From Pseudoneurospora amorphoporcata (taxonomy: Eukaryota; Ascomycota; Sordariomycetes; Sordariales; Sordariaceae): a stretch of DNA of 64,000 nt. The position numbers were made by a program, and so were the translations under genes. Where the stretch lies: positions 1 to 64,000 of the forward strand of contig MU859193.1 of NCBI GenBank assembly GCA_033297205.1. The letters run 5' to 3'. How positions within the stretch are numbered: the stretch's first letter is position 1; each line of letters opens with the position of its first letter. Of this stretch, positions 45,378 to 56,767 are shown in pieces. The notes beneath the pieces are model-generated. The model had not been told where the DNA came from, searched no databases, and was given only the letters and a program-made list of their open reading frames with translations.

Positions 45378-46418
45378 GATGGATAGTTGATATGGTTGAG
45401 ATTTGAGATGAGTCTGAAAGAGAGATCGACAAGAAGACAACCTGGCAGGAGACCTTGGTTGTGCTTTGATGATGCTGTTGAAGTGTATGCAAAATGGGGG
45501 TGAAAATAATTGTTCAAGACGAATTGGTGTGGTTTGTGTGAAAGGGGAAAAGTTAGCGCTCCTGGCCAGGGGTGTCGGAGTTTATATATATGAGTTCCTT
45601 TATCCCCAACTAGGCTTCTAGTTAGTCATGAACTCCGTTAAGGGAGATGTCCGATCTTCCTGCCTTTTGTGCTGGCTTGCTTCCATATGTTGCTGGGTTC
45701 CTTTTCGTCGCCACTGCTTCGATTCTTACACCCAAAGCAAGCCCCTTCCATTGGTTTGGTGGCTACTGTCAATTCCGGGCATCTTGGGGAAAGTGGCCTC
45801 CAGGGCCGGAGTCTGTCGGTCCCGACATGAGGATTGAGGCTGATGCAGAAGAGGGATGTATTGTGACGATGAGTTTGTTGTTGTTGAGAAGAGTCTCAGC
45901 GCTATTGCGGCCATAATCACTACCCATAGCCACGCAACACTGAGAGAAGTTCTGCCTGTGTGCAAGATGCAGTCAAGGCCAAGCCGCCAAGGTCAAACAT
46001 CTAGTAACAGGTTCCACACATAATGAAACTGCCCCATGTGGACCATCATCACAGGATCTGGTCTGGTGTTACAGTAGGAGAGTAACAGGTCAATCAAGAC
46101 TACAGTTACCCACAGCAACCGCAGTCATGACCCAGACATAAGGAAGCTTGTGGGCTGTGGCACGTCAGGGAGTTGATGGGTCTTAGGTGTTAGGTCAACG
46201 TGATTTTCATAAGGTGAATAACATACCCCTAGATTTACCCTCTCGACGCATGCTCTTCGTCAACCTTCTTAACGATACCATTCTCTCAGCCGCATCAACC
46301 CTTGTGTCATCGCAGTTTCCCTCCTCTCTTCCAGGTCTCTTTCCATCATCTTGTCAGCCTAACACCGCCATTTCCCACCGATCACCCCTTGAGAAACCAC
46401 GGCTCTTCGTTCTCCAAC
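45378..46418. other. Intergenic region
   Basis: Promoter side of the ankyrin gene, with TATATATGAG near 45583-45592, followed by sequence without a supportable gene. Confidence 0.4.
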
Positions 46419-46670
46419 CTAAGAGAACCATCCCGAATGAGAATAAGGGTTAGAGTTCCCCGACGTGTCCGTGGGTGTGTTGTAAGAAGTTGAGCCACTA
46501 CTCGTGGTGCTCGTTCCCGAGCTTCCTGTCCCCATGGACGACGTGCCTGAGGATGAGGTGCTAGAGCTGCTGGATGTTGTCGAGCTACTAGTGCTTGTAT
46601 AGCTGGAGGAGCTGGTAGAAGACGTTGAGGACCCTCCGATATAACTGGTGTTGGTGGTTGTGGAAGACAT
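46419..46670 (-). CDS. Small Ser/Thr-rich low-complexity protein
   Basis: An 83-residue frame from an ATG at 46670 (MSSTTTNTSYIGGSSTSSTS) that is about two-thirds Ser and Thr, with a Gly/Tyr/Asn-containing end (NSNPYSHSGWFS). No signal peptide or domain. The frame continues upstream without a stop to about 46931 but with unrelated composition. It could be real and disordered, or a chance ORF in a repeat-rich stretch. Confidence 0.35.
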   Translation of the reverse strand: MSSTTTNTSYIGGSSTSSTSSSSYTSTSSSTTSSSSSTSSSGTSSMGTGSSGTSTTSSGSTSYNTPTDTSGNSNPYSHSGWFS

Positions 46671-47838
46671 TGTCTTGGTTTCTGAAGGAGACTGGAGACG
46701 CTGGAAAGCTGGAAATTGACCGGGAGTTGTTAAGAAATATGTTGCGTGAAGGCTGGAAATTTCGACTGTGTTGTTGGTCTCCGAAGTGGAAGATGTCGGT
46801 GTTCTGCTCCAGGGTTCTGTACTAAAAGGGTGGCCAAGGGCATATATACCAGGCACATCGGGACTCCATGACAGCTTGTGGTAGAATACTGGAAGTGACT
46901 GGAGGCCATTGACCACACAGGCGGTTAACACGATGTCATGATTTTGGGTTCCAAATGAGCATGTTCTTGCGGTTGTTGAACGAACAGATCATGATTCGTT
47001 GTATACTTGGACCTGGGAATTCCGAAGAGCAGTGGATATGGAATTCGTTTGCCATGGTGTTGTTGGTTGGTCGCCACTGCTCGGTCAGGAATGGAGACGC
47101 AGAGACATCCAGGGTGCATTTGTCGTGTATACAGCGAATTCCTCTATGCTTCAACAGCGTGCATTGGATGGCGCAGTTGGTCCATCTGTGAAGGAGAGGG
47201 TTAGGGTGACCCAGTGACACGCGAATGGTCTGTCCACGGCTCCTGTTTGCCTGCCGCTGTTCGTTCTTCATCGCAATTTTATCCTCTCAATCGCTGATTA
47301 GTTATACGATGGAACTTTTCCCAAGGACTCACGCTTCCTACACCCCCCGCTGCTCTCGAATTGCACACATCCTGCATCGAGAAGCCTTCCGTTTCCGCTT
47401 ATCGGCGCGATCACAGTCGGACAGCGAAGACAGTTATCGCACCATCTTGTTGCCCGCCAAGCTTGCAGAACCCACGATAGACAGGCATCTAACCCATCAG
47501 ATCCAACCATGGTGGTCCGTTGGGAAAGAAATGCCAATTGCTTCTCAAAGCGACTAGGCAGCAAGCTACCGCTGACACCCAATCATATGGGCAAGCAAAG
47601 CACCATCTTCTTCCCTTCGACACTTGAGAAGAAAAGGTGGCTGACTCTCCAGACCAATACTAGGAAGCAAACCCTGCATCCAGCCCCTCTCTTCTTCCTC
47701 TTTACTGTTCTTCTTTCGAATTCCACCCGTTGGGCAGTTACTGAAATTACCGTCACCGAATCCACCGAATCATTAACGGACAGAAGATACGACAAAAGCT
47801 GATGCCAACATACGCATAGCCACCAAACGAGAGCCAAA
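46671..47838. other. Intergenic region with an unassigned minus-strand ORF
   Basis: A minus-strand frame at 46936-47271 contains a CTAAC branch-like site and TTCACAG acceptor before WTNCAIQCTLLKHRGIRC, so a cysteine-containing exon could exist there, but no first exon was found. Otherwise nothing is recognisable up to the HET pseudogene. Confidence 0.35.
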
Positions 47839-48574
47839 ATGAGATTGATCAACACCGAAAAGCTCGAGCTTCAAGAGTTCTTCGAATCGCAAGCCCCGTC
47901 CTACGCGATACTCTCCCACACATGGGAGGAAGGCGAAATCACCTTCCGGAAATGGTTTCCAAGACTCCATCCACCATGGAAAAGGCCGGACAAGAAAATC
48001 CGAGACATAACACATTGGCACAAACGAGGGGTCAGCAATGGGTATGGATCGACACCTGTTGCATGACAAGTCAAGCAGCGCTGGGCTCACCGAGAGCATC
48101 AACTCCATGTACCGCCGGTACCAGAAGGCGGAGGAGTGCTACGCCTATCTTCTCGACTTTGCCCCCGGATCGCTGCCGAAAGTTGGGCTCGGGAAATGCC
48201 ACTGGTTCATTCGAGGGTTCACCTTGCAGGAACTCATTGCACCCAAGACCGTAATATTCTTCACCAGGGACTGGAATATCGTGGGAGAGAAAAGCAGGGA
48301 TGATACACTGGAAATCATCAACCGTCTCACGCGTATTCCGGAAAACGTACTTCGTCATCGTCGGCCACTCAGTGACTGTACAATTGTTCAGCGCATGATC
48401 TGGGCCTCGAATCGCGAAACTACCCGTCCTGAAGACAAAGCGTACTGTTTACATCTTAAGGTAGCATGTCATTCCTGTCATCACTTATACATAAAAGATG
48501 TCGAGAGACAGAAGCTGAAGGGCAAGGAAAATACAGGAGCACGCACGATTGCACTCAACTTAATGAGATTATGA
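47839..48574 (+). pseudogene. HET-domain gene, frameshifted and 3'-truncated
   Basis: The start (MRLINTEKLELQEFFESQAPSYAILSHTW) is a textbook HET opening. The conserved blocks continue, but in three frames: EMVSKTPSTMEKAG and RGQQWVWIDTCC in the second, then DKSSSAGLTESINSMYRRYQ, AEECYAYL, WFIRGFTLQELIAPKTVIFF and QRMIWASNRETTRPEDKAYC in the third. Shifts lie near 47946-47952 and at 48062-48066, where one base is missing between WIDTCC and DKSSS. After AYCL the family normally reads into a GIFD-x-N-x-P-L-LYGEG block; this is lost. HET domains trigger programmed cell death on heterokaryon incompatibility in filamentous fungi (family knowledge); this copy should be inactive. Confidence 0.85.
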
Positions 48575-48688
48575 GGTCAGTATACAGTTCATATGCAGAG
48601 GTGATGCGATGATTGTGTTTAATGCTGACAGACTGCTGTATCATGGTGTCTTCGAACATTCAATGTAGGAACTGGCGCTTCTGTAGCC

Positions 48689-48967
48689 CTATGGCTTATA
48701 CGTCTTCGGATCTCCCGTAACGCCCACGAAGTTCCAACTACCCAGACTCCTGTAAACACCGAAGATACTCAGCCTGGCATTCTCCTGGGTTTCCATTCGA
48801 ATGCGTGCTATGTAGCCGGAGAGGTCGACTAGGTAGTTGGAGATGTAGGTTTCTCTGGGCCCTCGTAGTCTAACCTTTCTCACCCAAAGACGCCGTGGGC
48901 CGAACCTGCTAATTTTCATTCCCTCTTCATGATCTTTCGTCCAATCATTTCCTTCTTCGTTCGTCAT
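48689..48967 (-). CDS. Small hypothetical protein
   Basis: A 92-residue frame from an ATG at 48967 (MTNEEGNDWTKDHEEGMK), basic in the middle (RFGPRRLWVRKVRLRGPR) and ending VTGDPKTYKP. It lies directly downstream of the BTB relic on the same strand and might be one of its exons or an unrelated small gene. No motif is recognised. Confidence 0.28.
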   Translation of the reverse strand: MTNEEGNDWTKDHEEGMKISRFGPRRLWVRKVRLRGPRETYISNYLVDLSGYIARIRMETQENARLSIFGVYRSLGSWNFVGVTGDPKTYKP

Positions 48968-48989
48968 CAACCCCCAACATGGTATTAAT

Positions 48990-50180
48990 TCCCGCCGCCA
49001 GTGCAGGAAAACCGCGGGTTGAAGAATTCAAGGCAAAGAATAGCGCGGTCCTGGGACAGCTGCATTCTCTCCTCGAGCTCTGTGAAGTCATCTGAGAACT
49101 CAATGTCGTGAAGCTCTCCACTATCCGAGCACTCTGCTTCTAGGAAGTTCGTTTCTTCCTGAGCTAGGCCCCAAAATTCGTAGAGAAGGGCCGCTTGAGG
49201 TTTGCGATGGCCATCGTTGTTGTCATCAATATGGAGTCTTATGGACGGCGAAGTATTCGAACTTCTCTGTCATTGCTATCCGCGCATGACGAGAACAGCG
49301 ATTATATGGACTGTCTCTGTTCAGGCGTAGTTGTATGTCCTTCATGACGTTCAAGCGGAATTCTAAGGCTCGTTCTCCCAACATAACTGCCGAGATTTAG
49401 AAACGGTTGGATAGAGGACTTGCGGTTATAGTTGGAGAGTAAGTGTAGGGAAGATGTAGAACATACCTCTACCAGCAAACTTCAGTGGTAATACACTGTT
49501 ACCAACATCTTCAAGAACGATCATGGCGAAAGAACCTGGCAGAATGGCCATTATGCAGTCATCGAGTAGATAAGGTAGGCTGCGGCTGCAAAGTCGGCGA
49601 GCTCGCGCCACACCAAAAACTGGGTCTACGTTAAACTGGCAGTCGAATATCCTACGTCCCAAAGTTCCTTTCTTGGATACCAATCTTGCAATGGAGTTCT
49701 CGTGTTATATAGCCGCATCTTAAACATGAGAAGGAATTTGAGCGCTCGGTGAAAATCGTACTTGTCCGTGAGAATAACAATGTTAAAGAAACCCTCGGAG
49801 CCGTTTTGGTTACCATCTCATCAATCGCTCTGATGGTGAATGACTGTGCAGATAGATCTCATAGCTGTGGCATGATCCTCCGGCAGCTCTTGCTCCTTGA
49901 CGGAACCTCCCTCGCTGGACAGGCCTTGACTTTCCACCCAGGGAGGGAAGAGCATGGTAGCAAAAACGGGGGACATGGAAGCAAGTCGAAGAACAATGGG
50001 ACGGACGAGACAACGATGCGTTCCTTCTCGAGCCCAACGATCAAAGCAATGTCGAAATCGGGGGCGAAGGTCGTCCGTGCCGTCATCTTTCGACTGCCTT
50101 TGGCTAGACGTCCATCGCACCTCCCATTGACGGGCAATGGGAAAGAGAGACCTGGCCGCTTGGTGTGTTTTCGAAGGGTC
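48990..50180 (-). pseudogene. BTB/POZ-family relic with many frameshifts
   Basis: Reading the minus strand from 50180 down, fragments follow the order of the intact BTB gene: SPVFATMLFPPWVESQGLSS, EQELPEDHATAMRSICTVIH, then in other frames LTDKYDFHRALKFLLM, RELADFAAAAYLI, and VLPLKFAGR followed by a GTATGT donor. The donor is at the same place as in the other family members. A further exon-like block (about 49250-48990) has YEFWGLAQEETNFLEAECSD and RMQLSQDRAILCLEFF, matching the family's C-terminal region with one Cys of the C-x2-C box lost. The N-terminal strand of the domain is missing. Non-functional. Confidence 0.65.
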
Positions 50181-50811
50181 CTGGACGAAAGAAAGAGGGA
50201 GAGAGAAGGTTTGGACCGAGGGCGTGGAGTTTAAGAGCAGAGAGCGTGGTGCGCATTTGTAAAGTGGAAGCCGAGGGTCGAGGACCGTGGTGGGACACGT
50301 CAGGCGCGGCGGGATACCAAGCAGACAGAAAGGAATACGCAAGAAGATAGAAAGGATCTACAGAAAATCCAAGAAGCAGGCTCTAACTTAAACCCCGTCG
50401 TCGGACTAAGCAAGGAGCGTATCCCCGTCGAATCATCCATCCTCAAACTGAAGCTGCCTCCTCCATCTTCGCCTCAATTCTTTCCGCGATGTAGTTCATC
50501 ATGCTCTCCCTCCACTTCCTAGTGTCCCGAGTCTAATACGGTATAGGAAGGTAAGGCCACCGTCATTACCCTGTACAGCAATGTACCTGCCAATATGCCA
50601 TAGCCGTTCATGGCAGGCGCGGCCTGAAAATGAAGAGGAAGTGAAGACAAGCAGGCTCAGTCCGCACTGCGCTCTGGTATAAGAAGATGGATGTCAGGAC
50701 TTGACATCCCAATTTTCTTTTCTCCAAACGACATATCCACCCCAGAGTTCTTCAAGCAACTCATTCTCACTCGCTGCTCATCGAGCTCCTCCATCCCGCA
50801 CCAACAACGCA

Positions 50812-51682
50812 ATGGACGACAACACAATGGACGACAACACAATGGACGGCGAGCCGATCATCATCAAGGCGGCCTCCGGCACCGACATCGTCCTGATCGT
50901 CGGACCAGGCAAAGAGCAGATCCCCGCCGTGTCCGCCATTCTCAAGGCCGCCTCGCCCCTATTCGCCGCAATGCTCTCTCCCTCCTGGCTCGAAAGCAAG
51001 AGCAAGGAGATCTCCCTGCCTGACGACGACGCAGACGCGATGCGTTTCATCACCCTCACCCTTTCGTACCAGAACGAGAACGAGATCGTGACCAGGCCGC
51101 GGGTGGCCATGGAGATACTAAAGATCGCTATGGCGGTGGACAAGTACGACCTGTGTATGGCGCTGAAGTTCGTTCTGGACTACTTGTTGAGTCAGGCGAT
51201 TGAGTCATATGAGCCCGTAGTGAGCGAAGACGCCGATGATATCGTCTACCTTTGCGCTGCGGCTTACGTGCTCGACCGGTGCGAGCACTTCAGCAAGGGC
51301 GCATTGGATCTGATGTGTTACCATATGATGTCTTACACTACGTTCATGGACGATGATTATCTTAGGACCATACTACCTGCACAGTTCTTTGGTAAGGTGT
51401 TCTGTCGTTCTTTTCTCTTGCCTCTCTTATAACTTCAACTGTCTCTCTACCTACTTACCTACCTACCTACCTACCTACCCACGTACACATTTCTGACGCT
51501 CGTTCATCTCAAAGCTGGCCAACTAACTTATTGCCGTGCAACAAATAGTCAGGCTCGCCGAGAAACTGCCAATCTTTCAGCTGGGGGTCTTTCGGGGCCA
51601 TTCAAACGTGCGTCAAAGAGGGGGGCTTCTACCGTACTGCCTGTCATTGTTCCAGGAACAGATCACTTTGCAAACGGTATGA
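50812..51682 (+). CDS. BTB/POZ-domain protein, C-terminus unresolved
   Basis: The ATG at 50812 lies in a tandem repeat coding MDDNTMDDNTMDGEP. Exon 1 (50812-51391) holds the full BTB core: GTDIVLIVGPGKEQIPAVSA, FAAMLSPSWLESKSKE, ISLPDDDADAMRFITLTL, AVDKYDLCMALKFVLDYL and DIVYLCAAAYVLDRCEHFSK. The intron runs 51392-51548 (GTAAGG...AATAG). Exon 2 starts VRLAEKLPIFQLGVF and reaches a stop at 51682 in that frame, giving 237 residues. A different frame of the same stretch stays open to 51995 and contains CKRYEEFALRLIDLRF and LRCALCDVLHTLQ, which matches the family C-x2-C box, so the true C-terminus may require a one-base change in a nearby G-run. It is the only plus-strand member of the local family. 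Confidence 0.68.
51449..51480 (+). repeat. TACC microsatellite inside an intron
   Basis: About seven tandem TACC units (one TACT) lie in the intron of the plus-strand BTB gene. Confidence 0.9.
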
Positions 51683-51995
51683 GGAGTTTGCTCTCAGGCT
51701 TATTGATCTCAGGTTTGGGCCAGTCACGGAGGATGATGATGGATTTACACTCCGCTGCGCGCTCTGCGACGTCCTTCACACTCTTCAGCATCTGTTGAAG
51801 GAAGACAGTTCTTTCATCAACGGGGAATGTGAAGAGAAAAAGGAATCCGGCACAGTCGTCTCATTCCGAACATCATTACGTTCAAACACCAGGTTGGAAA
51901 GGGTGGACTTGATATCCTTTAATTTCTGCATTCGCGCACTAAAGACAGGACGTGGGGTCGGTTGCAAGGCATGGCATGCCAGACTCGTTGTATAA

Positions 51996-53216
51996 AAGGC
52001 CAATAGACCTGCGAATCCGAAGCTGCCGGAAATGATGAGACTATGGAGGAAATACGGATAGTGGATTGGAGGTACAGGGGCTTGAAGTTGACGTTGAGGT
52101 TTCTGGACAAATTTTTATGATTCTCATAATGGAACACGACTCCTTGCGTGTAAGGTGTTGGGTGAGGGTGTTCCACAGTTGTCAAAAGCGATCCTGATGA
52201 CACTTGCCCCGTTCACGGTTGCAGGTGCGTACAACTCCGGAGCCCCAGGTGCCCATCCCAGCTTCCCTGGCTATGGGATCGAGGAAACGCGTTCGGAGAT
52301 TAGCTGAGCATTAAGTGAGGAGAACTGCAAAATGACTAGAATTTTAGAGTTATGCCAAGGCTACTGTAATCGGCCGAATGGAGAAATTGTGAAACAGGCT
52401 GAACAACACAACGAAAGGAATCAACGATGATGGTGATGTATTGAGGTGTAGAAAGAGAGGGAGACTACGAGTCTGGAGGTCTAGAAATGAAGGAGAGGGA
52501 GCCCTATGCGGTGGGGCCATGGCTAGCGCCATGGCTAGCGCGGCACGTGACTGGCTCACCTCCAACAGAAATGCTTACTAGCTATCTACGGAGGCAGTAT
52601 TTCCTTAAAGGTCTTGTAGGAAAGAAAGTGGGCGTAGGGGTCTGGATAAGTAACCATCAGAACCCAGATAAGCCTCGAAAAGTAGGTAGCCTTATTTAGT
52701 ACTCAGGCTGCCGCAATCCGCTACAGTACAATATAAGACTGGTTTGTTTGTTAGCGTGATACCTAGGAGCAGGGGTGTAAGCGGTCAGTGCACTCCAATG
52801 CGAGCTGTCTGATTGGCTCAATGGGAGGAGATGGTTTGTGCACTTGCTTAGTCATATTCGAGTCCAGACAATGCGACTAGGGTAAAAAAACGCCACCGCG
52901 CACCTTACCGTGCCCTTTCAAACGCTCTAACGGAAAGCAATCTCTAAATACCCTCATTCAAACGCCTAAACGAACAAATCAGGTTAAAAGGCCAGTCTTC
53001 CCTCTCAATAATAACGGGAAATTCTCACTCACTCACACACCACTCTCCTGTACCTGCACCCTCTTGCAGCTGTATGCCTGTCTTCCCCCCCCCGTTTTGT
53101 ACCAAGCTAACAAACATACCAGGGTTAGATTGTATGTCTTCAGAAATGGAATCACAGCACTTCAGGCGCTCCCGAAACCAGATGCAGATAACAAACTTCA
53201 CCGAATTCATCAAAGC
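51996..53216. other. Intergenic region
   Basis: No gene supported. A direct duplication of CCATGGCTAGCG occurs near 52516-52540. Confidence 0.4.
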
Positions 53217-53560
53217 TTACTTGTCAATGAGAATAGCAGCATCGAAGATCAGTGACCCAGGCGGGCAGGTATTGATCCTATCGTTTGAGAAGTGGAGTGC
53301 TAGACAAAGAATTTCCATGCCTTCAGGATTATCTTCGGGAAGATTAATCTCTTTCGGGTTTTCGGCCGAAATCCCCTGACTTTTGATCCAAGGCGGGGAA
53401 AGCATTGTCTTAAAGACGGTAGATGCCTTTGGAAGGGACGAGAATGATATCTCCAGTGGCTGAAATCGCTCTGTTGGGGCTGTGGTCGTTGCCCTCCGTG
53501 TCGCTGTTCCGTCACCGTGAGGGTCTTTGCCCTCCATGTCGGTACTCCAGTCGCTGTGGT
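53217..53560 (-). pseudogene. BTB-domain fragment with internal deletion
   Basis: The minus strand reads SATGDIILV in one frame and then KASTVFKTMLSPPWIKSQG, KEINLPEDNPEGMEILCLAL and LIFDAAILIDK in the next. The roughly 20 residues that normally join the first strand to the S-x-V-F block are deleted, together with a frame change. A GTAAGC sequence follows at the D-K codon, but no continuing exon was found. A truncated duplicate of the local BTB family. Confidence 0.65.
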
Positions 53561-53680
53561 CCTCTATGACTTCGTTCGCGTTGGTCTCCACTGCGAGTTC
53601 ATGACAGAAGGAATGACCTGAAGTCGTGTATACCTAGGGTAATTGGCTTGGGCGAGTCAAGAAAGGCCAGAGAATGTGAG

Positions 53681-53716
<36 letters not shown>
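53681..53716. repeat. A36 homopolymer
   Basis: Thirty-six consecutive A on the plus strand, followed by GAGAGGGGGGAGG. It lies just upstream of the truncated BTB copy at 53.2-53.6 kb. No coding or retroelement sequence was recognised directly before it. Confidence 0.97.
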
Positions 53717-53719
<3 letters not shown>

Positions 53720-54109
53720 AGGGGGGAGGATTGGAGTAAAAGAATGAGGCGTTGTCGAGATATAGTCAAACAACGAAGGCGGAAGCTGGAAGGGCGGGGA
53801 TCGGCAGGGACACACATAACTGCATGCGAGTTGGTGAAATCATGGAGTCAGTACTAAGTTCACATGCAGACGTAGCAAGGGAATGCGGACAGACTTCTGC
53901 GGCAACCTCTATTCGAAATTTCCCTGCAGAAACAGCTGATCCTGTAGCGTCATGTCTCAAAGATTTTCCCCGTTACGCCGCCAAGCTCAACATCCAGCCG
54001 CCTCTTAAACTTACCGCTACCAAGCTTGCGATTTCCCGATTTCCCGAACTGGGCTCACGAGTATTTCGTGTATACCCATTGAGGGAAATCTCTCTCTATG
54101 GCATCACTT

Positions 54110-54310
54110 GAGTGCTCGACTCCAGAACATTCTGGAGGAGCTGTCGTGCTGTCATCGGAACAGGAACGAAGTTGTTTCGAGAGTGGATGACATCACATAT
54201 GACTTTCATCGCCTCTGGGCTATCCTCAGGAAGATGGATTTCTTTAGAGCCCGCTGACGAGAAACCTTTACTCTTAGCCCAGGGCAGGGAGAAGGTTGGG
54301 AGGTGCCGTT
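54110..54310 (-). pseudogene. BTB-domain fragment
   Basis: One frame reads TFSLPWAKSKGFSSAGSK, EIHLPEDSPEAMKVICDVIH, then NNFVPVPMTARQLLQNVL before a stop. This is the middle of the BTB core as seen in the intact gene (FSPPWIES, LPEDDAEAMKAICYAIHH). The beginning and the rest of the gene are absent. It is a short relic on the same strand as its neighbour at 53.2-53.6 kb. Confidence 0.65.
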
Positions 54311-55354
54311 TGATGATTACTTGCGTGAATCTCGCAACGAAGCTTCCATAGTAGTACCTATGAGTAGCTGAGGCGGGTTTGTGTAATTCATGATACCTAG
54401 GTGGATGACCGCTTTTCCGGCGGTACTTCGGCTCAAGCCCGTGTTTCGGCCCGGGAGAAGTGGGCCCTCCGGTGACAGTAGGTCATTGCGGTTTCCGAGT
54501 ATGTGGGTCCGTTTTCCGGCTTTATCATTCCCGGCGCGGAGACAGCACTTGGACCGGTCAGTGACCGACCATTGCGTTCATGATGGGTATAGGGTAACTT
54601 TCAGTATCAGTGACGCTATGTACCATTGTTTTGTGGTGTAGTTCTGAGAGACTGAGGAGCCCCGGCAGCCCGGACCGTCAATGGGACTGTCCAATATCGG
54701 GGACGTCAGTGTGGGAAGTGTCAGGACACACAACTCGAATTGAAGGGTACCGAATGGTAATGTTTAGGCACAAAAGGGGAACAGGCTCAAAAAGGAAAAG
54801 AAAAATGACATGTCCAAACAGAAAATTTGATGTTGCGATTGGTGTTCTGTCAAGACCGAGTTGCATGCACGATAGGAAGATGTCGCTACAGAATATACCT
54901 CTACTGGGAATCTTACCGGCGCTCTCAAACGCACTCCGGTCACCTTTTCGGTACCAGACTGCGTCGTTTGCTTCAAACCCCCGCTTTTGACACAACCCTG
55001 TCTCCACCTCACCCGCCTGACGTGTCCGGTCACGGTTCCTCGACTCTCAACTTCACAGTCTAGCTAGCCCGCCTGGAAAACGGTCAGATTCCCCATCTCT
55101 TCAACCCACGATGGGGCTCACCGTTCCAGACGCCATGGGCGTCGAGCCGAAGGCCATTAATGGTAACATAGCGGTCCGGACGACCTCCTTCTGCAAACAT
55201 GACCTCGATTTGGTAGTCGGAGACCGGCCCGCTGCATTCCAAGAGGGCTTTATATAAATTTCGATCCCATCACTGCCGCTGCTCCTCCGTCCACATACCT
55301 ACGTTAACAACCCACCAACTTTTCCATTACCATTTACCTTCAGCCTAACACTTT
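54311..55354. other. Intergenic region
   Basis: No supportable gene. ORFs at 54678-55033 on the minus strand lack motifs and overlap each other in shifted frames. A TATATAAATTTC box near 55250-55261 points to a possible plus-strand transcript of unknown nature. Confidence 0.4.
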
Positions 55355-56767
55355 TCATTTCCCATACGCCGAACAATTTTTAGCCCAAGCACTGGTAGGA
55401 CTCGCAGGGAACGCCTTTATCAAACCTTCGATGCCGCTTATGATATCCTTCCCACGATTTCCCTCCGCACCACTCTGGCCTGCCGCTGCGGGAGGTGCCC
55501 CTGCGTTCCCCCAATCCATAGCAGCAACCGAAGCGGCACAGATATTTGCACCGGCAATTATGACCAGCGGTTGAACAAGCACAGCCCCGGCAACAATCAC
55601 TCCCACGCCCGCCAACAGCCCCAGTAGGGGGAGCGCATTGCGCTCGAGGAAACGTTTCGCTCTTGTCCATCGTTCTGCCCCACGACTACTACTCCTTTTG
55701 TCGGCGGCTGCTGCGGCACCTGCATTCGGGTCCTTTTCTGATTCCCATTCATGATCCTGATGCGCAGCGCAATCGTATATCTCCCTGTACTGCCTCCTCT
55801 TGCAGTCAAAGAGATCGCGCTGGCTGACCCTGAGCCCCTTCTGGAGCAACTGCAGTTTGCGCAGCTCGCTCTTGATATCGGCCTTGTATCGTTCAAACTC
55901 CTCGCGGGTGACATCAGCGATCCCATGGAGTCCGGACCGTAAGCTGTCGAGCTCCGTCTCTAACTTATGACATGCGGCGTCGTAATGCTTCACGAGCGTG
56001 CGGCCGGCCGAGGTATCGCCCAGGTAGCGGTTCTCTTCCACGAGTTCGCTCTGAATTTGATGGACCGGCCAGGAATTGCTCCTTGTGGCTGTGTGGTAAA
56101 TGAGGTCCCGAACAATGGACCGGGCTGATAACTCGTCCCCAAGCCACCTGTGCACTTGACTGCCGGCATTTTTCATGGAGCCCCAGAAGCTCAGTGTCTC
56201 TTTTAGCTCTTTTTCACGTGCGCAAGCGGCTAGGTAGTCGTTTCCACTTTGCAGCATGTCCCATTTTGTGGTTACCAGAGCTGTGGATGTCGCACCCTGT
56301 GCACCACACATTTCTCGGAGAAGGTTGAAGGTCCGCAAAGCCGATCCACTGACTCGGTTGTCGGTAATGGGCTGAAGGTAGAGAATCCCACCCACACGAA
56401 CACGGCTAACGTGGAGCTGACCGAGCAAGAAAGCAACATCCTTCAGAATCTCGACGTCCGAACGGTGGGTATCGTTGAAGCCTGGAGTATCCGCAACAAA
56501 GATACGCCGGCCATTTTCGGTGTAACTGTACAGATCGACTGAAATGGTACCTGAATGCGCGAACCAGTCAGCACATGAGTGTACCTACGGATGGCATCAA
56601 GAGGAATCGTGTTTGGGCCCAGTGGACTCACAGGATTGGAGATCGTGTCCTTCGCCAGCATCGTGCCCTGTCAATTTTGTGACAAATCGACTCTTCCCGC
56701 TGCCCGTCATTCCGATGACGAGAACGACAAGATCGGACGAGCGCATCGAACAATCGTTGCGGGGCAT
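55355..56767 (-). CDS. AIG1-like P-loop GTPase with C-terminal membrane helices
   Basis: Two exons (56767-56632, 56550-55355) give 443 residues. The intron is GTGAGT...TTCAG with a CTGAC branch site, falling after LQS. GTPase motifs: G1 GMTGSGKS at 19-26, G3 DTPGF at 66-70 and TKWD at 140-143 in the G4 position. The region between fits the fungal AIG1/GIMAP-like (TRAFAC) family. Residues about 210-290 are a long charged helix or coiled coil (ELVEENRYLG to KRRQYREIYD). A hydrophobic region near 350-395 (LPLLGLLAGVGVIVAGAVLV, LVIIAGANICAASVAAM) probably inserts in a membrane. A second ATG at 56746 is also possible. The gene is divergent from the second GTPase at 57.7 kb. In other kingdoms such GTPases assemble at membranes in immunity; any such role here is inference. 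Confidence 0.85.

Noticed and set aside
46936..47271. Cys-containing minus-strand ORF as a small secreted protein
   Set aside because: No signal peptide. The acceptor-like site before the cysteines is attractive, but no upstream exon could be identified.
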